From Thioalkalivibrio sp. XN8 (GTDB taxonomy: Bacteria > Pseudomonadota > Gammaproteobacteria > Steroidobacterales > XN24), in assembly GCF_011058255.1 (NCBI RefSeq), contig NZ_JAALFH010000008.1:16001-80000 (forward strand): a stretch of 64,000 nucleotides of DNA, in the 5' to 3' direction. The notes under the pieces are model-generated. The model worked only from the letters and a program-made list of their open reading frames with translations. It searched no databases and was not told the DNA's origin. Each line of letters starts with the position of its first letter. Within the stretch, counting starts at the first letter, position 1. Made by a program: the position numbers and the translations under genes. Below, piece after piece: positions 42,754-51,315 of this stretch.

Positions 42754-44120
42754 CACGCCTCCCGCGTGGCGTGGTGAATGCCGTCGATGGCGCCGCGGGT
42801 CATCCGGGCGATCTCTTCCTCGTCCACCACGTAGGGCGGCATGAAATAGACCACGTGACCGAGCGGCCGCAGCAGCAGGTTGTGCCGGAGGCCGTACTCG
42901 TAGACCCGGATGCCGCGGCGTTCCTGCCAGGGGTAAGGGTCGCGCGTGTTGCGGTCCCGGACCATCTCGATGGCCAGGATCATGCCGTGCTGGCGGATGT
43001 CGCCGACATGCGCATGGTCCTCGAGCTCCGCCACGCCGGCGCGCATCTGCGCCGCGCGCGCGACGTTCTGCTCCAGCACGTCGCTGGCCGCGAACAGGTC
43101 CAGGGTCGCCAGCGCCGCCGCGCAGGCCACCGGGTTGCCGGTGTAGCTGTGGGAGTGGAGAAACGCGCGCAGGGTCGCGTACTCGTCGTAAAAGGCGCCG
43201 TAGACCTCGTCGGTGGTGAGCACCACCGACAGCGGCAGGAAGCCGCCGGTCAGGCCCTTCGACAGGCACATGAAGTCCGGCGCGATGCCGGCCTGCTCGC
43301 AGGCGAACATGGTGCCGGTGCGGCCGAAGCCGGTGGCGATCTCGTCGGCGATCAGGTGCACCCGGTGGCGGTCGCAGATGGCCCGCAGCTCGGCGAGGTA
43401 GGCCGGGTCGTGCATGCGCATGTAGCCGGCGCACTGCACCAGCGGCTCGATGATCACCGCGCAGACTTCGCCGGCGTGCCGCTCCAGCAGCGCCTCGAGC
43501 TCGCCCGCGCGCCGGCGCGCGAACGCCGCCGGCGATTCTCCGGCCTCGCGCAGGTAGGCGTCGGGGGAGGGCGCCAGCAGGCACTCCATCAGCAGCGGCT
43601 GGTAGGTCTCCTTGTACAGCGCGACGTCGCCCACCGCGAGCGCGCCGAGCGTCTCGCCGTGGTAGCTGTTCTCCAGCGCGACGAAGCGCTTGCGCTGCGG
43701 CTCGCCGCGATTGAGCCAGTAATGGAAGCTCATCTTCAGCGCGACCTCGACGGCCGAGGAGCCGTTGTCGGCATAGAAGCAGCGAGTCAGCCCCTCGGGC
43801 GTGACGCCGACGAGGCGCTCGGACAGCTCCACCACCGGCTCGTGGGTGAAGCCGGCCAGCATCACGTGCTCGAGCGACTCGACCTGGCGGCGCACCGCGT
43901 TGGCGATCACCGGGTTGGCGTGGCCGAACAGGTTGACCCACCAGGAACTGATGCAGTCGAGGTAGCGGCGGCCGTTGAAATCCTCCAGCCAGGCGCCGGC
44001 GCCGCGCCGGATCGGGACCAGCGGCAGCCACTCGTGGTCCTTCATCTGCGTGCAGGGATGCCAGACGCAGGCCAGGTCGCGCGCCACCAGCCCGGCGTTG
44101 GCGTCGCGGCGCGCGCTCAT
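42753..44120 (-). CDS. bioA: Adenosylmethionine-8-amino-7-oxononanoate aminotransferase
   Basis: 455 residues, PLP-dependent class III aminotransferase of biotin synthesis. Marks: WHPCTQMKDHEWLPLVPI (BioA-specific start), YADNGSSAVEVALKMSFHYW, ALENSYHGETLGALAVGDV, the cofactor Asp in HLIADEIATGFGRTGTMFACE, Lys in LSKGLTGGFLPLSVVLTTDEV and HSHSYTGNPVACAAALATLDLF. It converts KAPA to DAPA using SAM as amino donor. ATGA overlap with argE upstream. No other bio genes are nearby. Confidence 0.96.
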   Translation of the reverse strand: MSARRDANAGLVARDLACVWHPCTQMKDHEWLPLVPIRRGAGAWLEDFNGRRYLDCISSWWVNLFGHANPVIANAVRRQVESLEHVMLAGFTHEPVVELSERLVGVTPEGLTRCFYADNGSSAVEVALKMSFHYWLNRGEPQRKRFVALENSYHGETLGALAVGDVALYKETYQPLLMECLLAPSPDAYLREAGESPAAFARRRAGELEALLERHAGEVCAVIIEPLVQCAGYMRMHDPAYLAELRAICDRHRVHLIADEIATGFGRTGTMFACEQAGIAPDFMCLSKGLTGGFLPLSVVLTTDEVYGAFYDEYATLRAFLHSHSYTGNPVACAAALATLDLFAASDVLEQNVARAAQMRAGVAELEDHAHVGDIRQHGMILAIEMVRDRNTRDPYPWQERRGIRVYEYGLRHNLLLRPLGHVVYFMPPYVVDEEEIARMTRGAIDGIHHATREA

Positions 44121-45277
44121 GCCGCCTGGCTGCAGAACTGGCGGACCAGCTGCTCCAGCACGTCCACGGCGCGGTAGGCCTCGGCCACGCTGATGGACTC
44201 GTCCGGCTGGTGCGCCACGGCGATGTCGCCGGGACCGCAGATCACCACTTCCATGTCCAGCTGCTGGAACAGCGGCCCCTCGGTGCCGAAATTGACCGCG
44301 CCGCAACTGTGGCCGGAGGCATGCTCGCAGGCCTGCGCCAGGGCCTTTTCGGCGCCGGGGGCCAGCGGGTCGAGGCCGTCGAACAGGACGGTGAAACTGA
44401 GCTCGAAGCCGCTGCCCTCCAGCGCGCGCGCCACCGCCGCGCGCAGGTCCCGCCGCAGCGAGTCGCAGCGCATTCCCGGCACCAGCCGCAGGTCCACGTC
44501 CAGCTCGCAGCTGGCGCAGATGCGGTTCGGGTTGTCGCCGCCGCGGATGGCGCCGATGTTCAGCGTCGGGCCGGGCACCGGGAAGTGCGCGGCCGGGAAC
44601 TCCTCGGCGCGGCCGTCGATGAAGGCGTGCAGGGCGCCGATCGCGGCCATCGCGCCGTCGATGGCGTTGAGCCCGGCGGCCGGGTCGCTGGCATGGCCGC
44701 TGCGGCCCTCGATGCGGATCCGCTCCAGCAGCACGCCCTTGTGCCGGTTGACGGGCCGCAGGCGGGTGGGTTCGCCGATCACGGCCCGCGCGCCCAGCGG
44801 CTCGCCCTCGGCCACCAGCGCCTTCGCCCCGCCCATCCCGCTTTCCTCGTCGGCGGTGCCGACGATCACCAGCGGCCGGCCGAGCTTCTCGAGATTGATG
44901 CGGGCGGCGGCATGCGCGGCGCAGGCGAGGAAGGACTTCATGTCGGCGCTGCCCAGCCCGTACAGCCGGCCGTTGTGCACCTCCCCCGCGAAGGGGTCGC
45001 GGGTCCAGCGGGCCGCGTCATAGGGCACGGTGTCGGTGTGGCCCGACAGCACCAGGCCGTCCTCGCCCGGCCCGCTGCGCGCCACCAGGTTGTACTTGCC
45101 CTCGAGGCCGGGCACGGGCATCAGCCCGACCTCGAAGCCGAGCGGCTCGAGCCAGTCGGCCAGCAGTTCGCTGACCGCGCGGTTGCTCTGGTCGTGGGCG
45201 GCCTGCAGGCTGCTGACCGAGGGGGTGGCCACCAGCCGGCGCATCATGTCCTGGAGATTGGGAAGTGTCTTGCTCAT
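44117..45277 (-). CDS. argE: Acetylornithine deacetylase
   Basis: 386 residues from ATG at 45277. The M20 metallopeptidase fold has zinc ligands in VLSGHTDTVPYD (His, Asp), GLGSADMKSFLACAAHA (Asp), TADEESGMGGAKALV (catalytic Glu pair) and VNFGTEGPLFQQLDMEVVICGPG..AVAHQPDESISV (His, C-terminal metal site). A dimerisation lid sits around RIEGRSGHASDPAAGLNAIDG. It removes acetate from N-acetylornithine in arginine synthesis. First gene of the argE-bioA-rsmE operon. Confidence 0.95.
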   Translation of the reverse strand: MSKTLPNLQDMMRRLVATPSVSSLQAAHDQSNRAVSELLADWLEPLGFEVGLMPVPGLEGKYNLVARSGPGEDGLVLSGHTDTVPYDAARWTRDPFAGEVHNGRLYGLGSADMKSFLACAAHAAARINLEKLGRPLVIVGTADEESGMGGAKALVAEGEPLGARAVIGEPTRLRPVNRHKGVLLERIRIEGRSGHASDPAAGLNAIDGAMAAIGALHAFIDGRAEEFPAAHFPVPGPTLNIGAIRGGDNPNRICASCELDVDLRLVPGMRCDSLRRDLRAAVARALEGSGFELSFTVLFDGLDPLAPGAEKALAQACEHASGHSCGAVNFGTEGPLFQQLDMEVVICGPGDIAVAHQPDESISVAEAYRAVDVLEQLVRQFCSQAA

Positions 45278-45342
45278 GCCGCGCATGATCCGGGTGCGCC
45301 GCCACGGGTGCAAGCGCGCCCGCGCCGGTGCAGACTGTCGCC

Positions 45343-45954
45343 ATGGCGAAGCGCAAACCGAGGCCCCGGTTCACCATCGACCGCGCCAGCGGCCTGCTGG
45401 CGGCGGCCCGCCAGGTGCCGTCGCCGAACCACAACGACCGGCCGGCCGGCGCCACGCTGGACCTCATCGTGGTGCACAACATCAGCCTGCCGCCGGGCGA
45501 GTTCGGCGGCCCCTGGATCGACGCGCTGTTCACCAACCAGCTGAATCCCCGGGCGCATCCCTATTTCACCTCGGTCGCGCCGCTGCAGGTCTCCGCTCAC
45601 CTGCTGATCCGCCGCGACGGCGAGCTCGTCCAGTACGTCCCTTTTCATCGCCGCGCCTGGCACGCCGGGGCGTCGAGCTGGCAGGGGCGCGAGAACTGCA
45701 ACGACTTCTCGGTGGGCATCGAGCTCGAGGGCACCGACGACGGCGCCTATACCACGGCCCAGTACCGGCGCCTGGCGGTGGCGATCCGGGCGCTGTGCCG
45801 GACCTACCCGACCCTGGCGCCGGAGCGGCTGGCCGGCCACAGCGACATCGCGCCCGGACGCAAGACCGACCCTGGGCCGTCCTTCGACTGGGACCGCCTG
45901 CGGCGCTGGCTCAAGCCGCGCCGGTATAATCGACGGCGCAAGGGGGCAGCATGA
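45343..45954 (+). CDS. ampD: 1,6-anhydro-N-acetylmuramyl-L-alanine amidase AmpD
   Basis: 203 residues from ATG 45343 (GTG 45328 possible). N-acetylmuramoyl-L-alanine amidase 2 fold with zinc and catalytic residues: LDLIVVHNISLPPGEFGG (His), VSAHLLIRRDGELVQYVPFHRRAWHAG, NDFSVGIELEGTDDGAYT (Glu) and LAGHSDIAPGRKTDPGPSFDW (His, Asp). It cleaves the stem peptide from anhydro-muropeptides in cell-wall recycling. ATGA overlap with ampE makes the classic ampDE operon. Confidence 0.96.
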   Translation: MAKRKPRPRFTIDRASGLLAAARQVPSPNHNDRPAGATLDLIVVHNISLPPGEFGGPWIDALFTNQLNPRAHPYFTSVAPLQVSAHLLIRRDGELVQYVPFHRRAWHAGASSWQGRENCNDFSVGIELEGTDDGAYTTAQYRRLAVAIRALCRTYPTLAPERLAGHSDIAPGRKTDPGPSFDWDRLRRWLKPRRYNRRRKGAA

Positions 45955-46823
45955 ACCTGATCGCGCTGATACTCGGACTGGTGCTGGAGCGGGCGGCGAC
46001 CCGGCTGCTGCACCTCCGCTCGCTGCACTGGCTGGACCGCTGGTTCCGCTTCGGCGCCGCCCGCATGCGGGCCGTGCCCCCGGCGCTGGCCTACCCGGTC
46101 TGCATCCTGGTCGTGCTGCTGCCGGCGCTGCCGGTGGCCTGGGTCGCCTGGGCCTTCCACGACGTGCTCGCCGGGCTGCCCTACATTGCTTTCGCCACCG
46201 CGGTGCTGTTCTTCAGCCTCGGGCCGCGGGACCTGCTGGCCCAGGTGGACGACTGGCTGGAGGCCCGCGCACGCGGCGACGACGCCGCGGCCGAGGGCCT
46301 GGCGCGGGAGATCTGGGAGAGCGATGGCGAGGCGACCCGCGATGCCCACGAGCGCCGCCTCGAGGCCGCCATCCTGGTCCAGGCAAACCACCGGATCTTC
46401 GGCGTGGTGTTCTGGTTCATGCTGCTGGGCCCGGCCGGGGCCTGGGCCTACCGGGTCGCCGACCTGTTCCGCCGGCACGTGCATACCACCGGGCAGGGCG
46501 GCGCGGCCACGCGGGCCGGCGAGCGCATCTTCGGCCTCGTGACCTGGCTGCCGGCCCGGGCGCTGGCCCTGTCCTACGCGGTGGCGGGCAGCTTCGACGA
46601 CGCCTTCGAGGAGTGGCGCGCCTATTACCAGCGCACCTCGGCCGGCTTTTTCCGGGTCAGCGAGAACATCGTCGCGGCGGCGGGCATCGGCGCCATCCGC
46701 CGCCGCTGCCCGGCGCCGGGCAGCGTGGACGCCGTGGAGGCCACCCGCGGACTGGTGCGCCGGGCGCTCTATATCTGGATCACGCTCATCGCCGTGCTGA
46801 CGCTGGTCGGCTGGATGCCGTGA
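45951..46823 (+). CDS. ampE: AmpE-family membrane protein
   Basis: 290 residues with four or more transmembrane helices. MNLIALILGLVLERAATRLLHLRSLHWLDRWF is the AmpE start, followed by YPVCILVVLLPALPVAWVAW, YIAFATAVLFFSLGPRDLLAQVDDW, VQANHRIFGVVFWFMLLGPAGAWAYRVADLFRR and a C-terminal helix. The family is thought to be a sensory membrane protein working with AmpD in cell-wall and beta-lactamase regulation. The TGA overlaps the next gene's GTG. Confidence 0.93.
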   Translation: MNLIALILGLVLERAATRLLHLRSLHWLDRWFRFGAARMRAVPPALAYPVCILVVLLPALPVAWVAWAFHDVLAGLPYIAFATAVLFFSLGPRDLLAQVDDWLEARARGDDAAAEGLAREIWESDGEATRDAHERRLEAAILVQANHRIFGVVFWFMLLGPAGAWAYRVADLFRRHVHTTGQGGAATRAGERIFGLVTWLPARALALSYAVAGSFDDAFEEWRAYYQRTSAGFFRVSENIVAAAGIGAIRRRCPAPGSVDAVEATRGLVRRALYIWITLIAVLTLVGWMP

Positions 46824-47671
46824 CCGGCCGGCGACGCTGGCCGGCGCTGGTCCTCGCGCTGGCACCGCTGATCGTGACCTGGTCGCCCGGCGCGGCGGCC
46901 GCGGCCGAGCCGCCGCCGGCGCAGCGCATCGTCACCCTCGCGCCCCACCTGGCCGAGCTGGTGCATGCCGCGGGCGCCGGCGAGCGCCTGGTCGGCGTCA
47001 GCGACTGGAGCGACTATCCGCCTGGCGCGGCGGCCCTGCCGCGGGTCGGCAGCGCCTTCCAGGTCGACCTCGAGACCCTGGTGGGGCTGGCGCCCGACCT
47101 GGTGCTCGGCTGGGAGGGCGGCAATCCCGCGCGGGTGTTGCGCCAGGTCGAAGGACAGGGCTTTAGGCTGGTGACCTTCGGCGTCGAGACGCTGGCCGAC
47201 ATCGGGGCGCAGCTCGAGGCCATCGGGCGCCTGGCGGGGACCTCCGAGGCGGCGGCGGCTGCCGCCGCCGGCTATCGCGCGGAACTGGCCAAGTTGCGGG
47301 CCGAACAGGCCGGCAAGGCCGAGCTGCGGGTCTTCTACCAGGTGTCGTGGCGACCGCTCTACACGGTCGGCGGCCGCCAGGTGATCAGCCAGGTGATCAG
47401 CCTGTGCCGGGGGCGGAATATCTTCGGCGACCAGGCGGTGCTGGCGCCGGCCGTCGGCCTGGAGGCCGTGGTGGCGCGTGATCCCGAGGTGATTCTCGCG
47501 GCGGAGCGGCAGGCCGCCGAGCTGGCGGAGTGGCGCCGCTGGAGCGGCGTGGCGGCGGTCGCCGGCGGCCACCTCTATACCGTGCCCGGCGACCTGCTGG
47601 CGCGGCCCTCGCCGCGGATCCTGGACGGTGCGCGGGCGGTCTGTGCCGCGCTGGACCAGGCCCGGCCCTAG
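46820..47671 (+). CDS. btuF: Periplasmic cobalamin-binding protein BtuF
   Basis: 283 residues starting at GTG 46820 (GTGA overlap with ampE). Signal peptide PALVLALAPLIVTWSPGAAAAA. The mature part matches the helical-backbone binding protein: QRIVTLAPHLAELVHAAGAGERLVGVSDWSDYPPGAAALPRVGSAFQVDLETLVGLAPDLVLGWEGGNP, RVFYQVSWRPLYTVGGRQVISQVISLCRGRNIFG and AWRRWSGVAAVAGGHLYTVPGD-like end. It delivers B12 to the BtuCD permease, not present in the window. Convergent with the adenosyltransferase gene via a shared CTAG. Confidence 0.92.
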   Translation: MTGRRRWPALVLALAPLIVTWSPGAAAAAEPPPAQRIVTLAPHLAELVHAAGAGERLVGVSDWSDYPPGAAALPRVGSAFQVDLETLVGLAPDLVLGWEGGNPARVLRQVEGQGFRLVTFGVETLADIGAQLEAIGRLAGTSEAAAAAAAGYRAELAKLRAEQAGKAELRVFYQVSWRPLYTVGGRQVISQVISLCRGRNIFGDQAVLAPAVGLEAVVARDPEVILAAERQAAELAEWRRWSGVAAVAGGHLYTVPGDLLARPSPRILDGARAVCAALDQARP

Positions 47672-48225
47672 TCCCGGTTCAGGCCCTTTTGCCAGAGCAC
47701 TTCCGAGCCCTGCTCATGGCGGGCGATGACCCGCGCCAGCACGAACAGCAGGTCGGACAGCCGGTTGAGGTAGCGCGACGCCTCCGGGTTGACGTCGTCG
47801 CGCTGCGCCAGCGTCCAGACGCGCCGTTCGGCCCGCCGGGTCACGGTGCGGGCGAGATGGCAGGCCGCGGCCCCCGGGCCGCCGCCGGGCAGGATGAAAT
47901 CCTTCAGTGGCGGCAGCGGCTCGTTGAAGTCGTCCAGCTCGCGCTCCAGCCGGGCCACGTAAGCCGGCGTGATGGCGGTGTAGCCGGGAATGCAGAGCTC
48001 GCCGCCGAGGTCGAACAGGTCGTGCTGCACGCGGGTCAGGCACTCGACGATCGAGTCCGGGAGCTCCGGCACGGCCAGCACCATGCCCACCGTGCTGTTG
48101 GCTTCGTCCACGGTGCCGAAGGCCTCGACCCGGAGGTCGTCCTTCGGCACGCGCGTGCCGTCGCCCAGGCCGGTGGTGCCGTCGTCGCCGGTGCGCGTAT
48201 AGATGCGGCTGAGCCGATGTCCCAT
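47668..48225 (-). CDS. PduO-type cob(I)alamin adenosyltransferase
   Basis: 185 residues: SRIYTRTGDDGTTGLGDGTRVPKDDLRVEAFGTVDEANSTVGMVLA (ATP-binding N-terminus), VQHDLFDLGGELCIPG, FILPGGGPGAAACHLARTVTRRAERRVWTLA and NPEASRYLNRLSDLLFVLARVIARHEQGSEVLW. It attaches the adenosyl group to reduced cobalamin, forming coenzyme B12. It is on the same strand as btuB and 19 bp downstream of it, so the cobalamin riboswitch may control both. Confidence 0.94.
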   Translation of the reverse strand: MGHRLSRIYTRTGDDGTTGLGDGTRVPKDDLRVEAFGTVDEANSTVGMVLAVPELPDSIVECLTRVQHDLFDLGGELCIPGYTAITPAYVARLERELDDFNEPLPPLKDFILPGGGPGAAACHLARTVTRRAERRVWTLAQRDDVNPEASRYLNRLSDLLFVLARVIARHEQGSEVLWQKGLNRD

Positions 48226-48243
48226 CTGTTGTTCCTTAGTCTG

Positions 48244-50094
48244 TCAGTAACTGTAGGCCAGGCTGGCGTAAAGGCCACGCCCGGCGGTGTTGTACCCGTC
48301 GACCAGCTCGTAGTCCTGGTCCAGCAGGTTCTCGAGGCGCGCCCGCAGCGTCCAGTGGCGTCCCAGCTCCAGCTTGGCGGCCAGGTTCACCAGCACGTAG
48401 CCGGCCAGGCGCACGTCGCCGAAGTCCCTGCGTTCGCCGGAGGCGAGCATTTGGAGCCCGAGCTCGTGCGCGCCGAGGGGGCGGACGACCTGGGCCGTGA
48501 GCACGCGCTCGGCGCGGCGCAGCAGCTGCGCGCCGGTATTGCGGTCCTCGGGCTGCTGCAGCAGCAGGTCGGTATCCACCCGCCAGGCGCCGAGCCGTGC
48601 GCGCCAGCCCAGCTCCGCTCCCCGGATGCGCGCGTCGCCGATGTTCTCGTTCTGGCCGGGCAGGGGACCGGTGAAGCCGTCCGGGTCGAAGAACTCGATC
48701 AGGTCGTCGATCTCGGTGTGAAACAGCGCCAGTGCCAGCTCATGGTCCGGGTGCGGCTGGTACTTCAGCCCGAGGTCCAGGCTGCGCGAAATCTCGGGCT
48801 CGAGGGCCGGGTTGCCGCCGAAGGCGTAGAGGTCGCTGGTGCCCGGCGCGCGGAAGCCGCGGCCGAGGCCGGCAGCGACCGACCAGTCGCTGCCCAGCGC
48901 CGTGCCCCACTCCAGGTTCCAGGTGTTGACGCCCCCGAAGGCGCTGTGGTCGGTGTGGCGGCCGGCGGCGACGAAGCGCTGCGCTCCGAGCTCGAAGCCG
49001 GCCTGCAGGTAGGCGGCGTCCTCGTCCCGGTCGGCCCGGCCGGCGCCGGGCAGGTCTTCCAGCGGCGTGCCGAAGCTCCGGCCCGAGGTCTCCTCGCGCG
49101 ACAGGCTGAGGCCGGCCGTCAGCTCCAGGCCGGGGATGAAGTCGAGGTCGTTCTGCCAGTCCACCAGGTCCCGCTCGGTCCGGACGAAGTCGTCCGGGTC
49201 GAAGGCCAGCTCGCCCTGCTCGATGTGGTCGATGACCCGGGCCACGGTCAGTGCCGAGCGCCAGTCCCGGCCCTGCCAGGCCGCCCGGACGCGGGTCATC
49301 CGGTTCTCGAAGTCCTGGTCCTGGGGCGCGCGGAAAAAGTCGGCGTACTCCGTGTTGCCCTCCGCCTGCCAGTGGCTGGCTTCCACCTCCACGGCGCCGA
49401 GCCCGGCGCGCACCCAGGCATTGACGGTGTCGTTCTCGAAGCCGCGGTCGTCGCTGCTGTCGCGGAAGGTGGGGAAGCCGTCGGTGCGGACCCCGGTGGC
49501 GGAGATCCCGGCGCCGAACCGCTCGCCCTGGGTGGCGGCGCGGGCGCCGGCCCCCCGCAGCCCGTAGCGCCCGGCCTGCACGTGCGCGCCCAGCTCGGCC
49601 GCGCCGCTGGCGCGGCGGGTGATGATGTTGATCACGCCGCCGATGGCTTCCGAGCCGTAGAGCGAGGACCGCGGGCCTTTCACGATCTCGATGCGCTCGA
49701 CCATCTCGGGCGTGATGTTCTGCAGCGCCGCTCCGCCGGCGGTGCCGGGATTGATCTTCACGCCGTCGACCAGCACCAGCGTGTGGGTGCTGTTGGCGCC
49801 GCGGATGAAGGCCGAGGTCACCTGGCCGGGGCCGCCGTTGCGGGCGATCTCGATCCCGGCCTGGTAACGCAGCAGCTCGGCCACGTCGATGGCGTTGCTG
49901 CGCTCGATCTCGGCGCGGTCGATGACCACCACGGGCGGCAGGGCCTGGTCGGCGCTGATGGCGCGGCGCGTGGCCGTCACCAGCACGTGGTCCAGCATGG
50001 CGGTGTCCGCGCTGGCGACGGGCGCGAACGGCAGGGTGGCCAGGGCCACGGCCGGCGCGATGCGAAAGGTCTTCAAGCCTGTTCCCCCGCGCAT
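48244..50094 (-). CDS. btuB: TonB-dependent vitamin B12 receptor BtuB
   Basis: 616 residues from ATG at 50094; a TTG at 50076 behind GGGGGA is an alternative. Signal peptide KTFRIAPAVALATLPFAPVASA; TonB box LDHVLVTATR. The plug domain is PVVVIDRAEIERSNAIDVAELLRYQAGIEIARNGGPGQVTSAFIRGANSTHTLVLVDGVKIN...LYGSEAIGGVINIIT. The barrel ends in RLENLLDQDYELVDGYNTAGRGLYASLAYSY. It imports cobalamin across the outer membrane using TonB energy. A cobalamin riboswitch in its leader supports the substrate. Confidence 0.95.
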   Translation of the reverse strand: MRGGTGLKTFRIAPAVALATLPFAPVASADTAMLDHVLVTATRRAISADQALPPVVVIDRAEIERSNAIDVAELLRYQAGIEIARNGGPGQVTSAFIRGANSTHTLVLVDGVKINPGTAGGAALQNITPEMVERIEIVKGPRSSLYGSEAIGGVINIITRRASGAAELGAHVQAGRYGLRGAGARAATQGERFGAGISATGVRTDGFPTFRDSSDDRGFENDTVNAWVRAGLGAVEVEASHWQAEGNTEYADFFRAPQDQDFENRMTRVRAAWQGRDWRSALTVARVIDHIEQGELAFDPDDFVRTERDLVDWQNDLDFIPGLELTAGLSLSREETSGRSFGTPLEDLPGAGRADRDEDAAYLQAGFELGAQRFVAAGRHTDHSAFGGVNTWNLEWGTALGSDWSVAAGLGRGFRAPGTSDLYAFGGNPALEPEISRSLDLGLKYQPHPDHELALALFHTEIDDLIEFFDPDGFTGPLPGQNENIGDARIRGAELGWRARLGAWRVDTDLLLQQPEDRNTGAQLLRRAERVLTAQVVRPLGAHELGLQMLASGERRDFGDVRLAGYVLVNLAAKLELGRHWTLRARLENLLDQDYELVDGYNTAGRGLYASLAYSY

Positions 50095-50189
50095 GCACGC
50101 CCGCATGCGCTGCGTCACGGAATCCACCGGGGAGCGGGGGAGAGACAACGGCCGGTCCTGGCCGGTGCGTGCTCCCGCCGAGCACCCGG

Positions 50190-50400
50190 AACCTCGCCAG
50201 GCCGGTCTCCGGGCTCGCGAGGGGGCCGGTGGCCCGGCGGCATCGCCTTCCCACGCCGTGGCGCAGTGGCTCCCGTGCAATGACGGGTGATGACGCTTGA
50301 CTCGCTTACCGTTGCGGGGGCAGCGCCGGACTTTCACCGGCTTCCCGGGGCGCGCCTCGCGACGCGCCCAGCCGGCCGCTCTTGCGGCTGGCTCACCTGA
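50190..50400 (-). ncRNA. Cobalamin riboswitch upstream of btuB
   Basis: On the minus strand the leader carries, in order, the conserved GGTGAAAGTCCGGC (50338-50325), CTGCCCCCGCAACGG, the B12-box core GCCACTG (50270-50264), GGGAAGG and GAGCCCGGAGACCGGCC (50216-50200). These are the core elements of adenosylcobalamin riboswitches (RF00174). Ligand binding would shut off btuB and perhaps the downstream adenosyltransferase gene. GC-rich hairpins between 50110 and 50190 could serve as the expression platform. Limits are approximate. Confidence 0.92.
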
Positions 50401-50446
50401 CATGCCGCATGTTGTCTCCGGGGCTGCGGGGTGTCAAATTGGCGGC

Positions 50447-51256
50447 ATGGAACGTTCGCGTTTTCTGCAGGTCGCGCTCGACGCCGCCCAGGCGGCCGGT
50501 GAGGTCATCCAGCAGTATTACCGGGACGACGTGGAGGTCTCGCTCAAGCCGGACCGCACGCCCGTCACCCGCGCCGACGTCGAGGCGGAGGAGCTGATCC
50601 GGAGCGCGCTTGCGCACGCCTTCCCGGACCATGGCTTCTACGGCGAGGAAACGGGGCGGGCGGGGATCGACGCCGAGTACCTCTGGCTGGTCGACCCGAT
50701 CGACGGCACGCGCAGCTTCGTGCGCGGCTATCCCTTCTTTTCGACGCAGATTGCGCTGATGCACCGGGGCGAGATCATCGTCGGGGTCTCCTCGGCGCCG
50801 GCCTTCGGCGAGCTGGCGTGGGCCGAGCGCGGCCAGGGGGCTTTCCTCGACGGCCACCGCTGCCGCGCCAGCCTGGTGGAGCGCCTCGAGGACGCCGCCG
50901 TCTCCTCGGGCAACCTGCGCACCCTCGCCGCGGGCCCGCGCTGGGCGGCCTGGGGCGAGGTGGTACGGCGGGTGGCCCGGATCCGCGGCTACGGGGATTT
51001 CTACCATTACCACCTGCTGGCGGCCGGGCGGATCGACGCGATCGTGGAATCGGACGTGAATATCCTCGATATCGCTGCATTGTCGTTGATCGTCGAGGAA
51101 GCGGGCGGCATCTTCACGGATTTGGAGGGGCGCAAGGTCGGCCTCGAGACGACCAGCGTGCTGGCGGGCAACCGGCATCTGTACCCGCAGGTCGCCGCCC
51201 TGCTGGGACCGGTCCTGGGGACTGTCCCCAGGACCGGTCCCGGGGGCGGGAAATAG
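50447..51256 (+). CDS. Inositol-monophosphatase-family phosphatase (HisN-like), palindrome at 3' end
   Basis: 269 residues from ATG 50447. IMPase motifs: DVEAEELIRSAL, HGFYGEETGRAG (Glu-Glu), LWLVDPIDGTRSFVRGYPFFSTQIALM (DPIDGT metal site) and NILDIAALSLIVEEAGGIFTDLEG (second metal Asp). It resembles the histidinol-phosphatase subgroup, so phosphate-ester hydrolysis of histidinol phosphate, inositol phosphate or a nucleotide is likely. The last ~15 residues (GPVLGTVPRTGPGGGK) are encoded by palindrome copy 5, which has changed the C-terminus. Confidence 0.9.
   Translation: MERSRFLQVALDAAQAAGEVIQQYYRDDVEVSLKPDRTPVTRADVEAEELIRSALAHAFPDHGFYGEETGRAGIDAEYLWLVDPIDGTRSFVRGYPFFSTQIALMHRGEIIVGVSSAPAFGELAWAERGQGAFLDGHRCRASLVERLEDAAVSSGNLRTLAAGPRWAAWGEVVRRVARIRGYGDFYHYHLLAAGRIDAIVESDVNILDIAALSLIVEEAGGIFTDLEGRKVGLETTSVLAGNRHLYPQVAALLGPVLGTVPRTGPGGGK
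51205..51241. repeat. Dispersed palindrome, copy 5 (3' end of the IMPase gene)
   Basis: 18-bp arms GGGACCGGTCCTGGGGAC (51205-51222) and exact complement (51224-51241) around one T. The open reading frame runs through it and stops 13 bases beyond. Confidence 0.92.
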
Positions 51257-51315
51257 CGTCGATGCACCGCAACAGGTTACATTTGAGGGCTGAATCCTGA
51301 CCGGAGGCACTCGTC

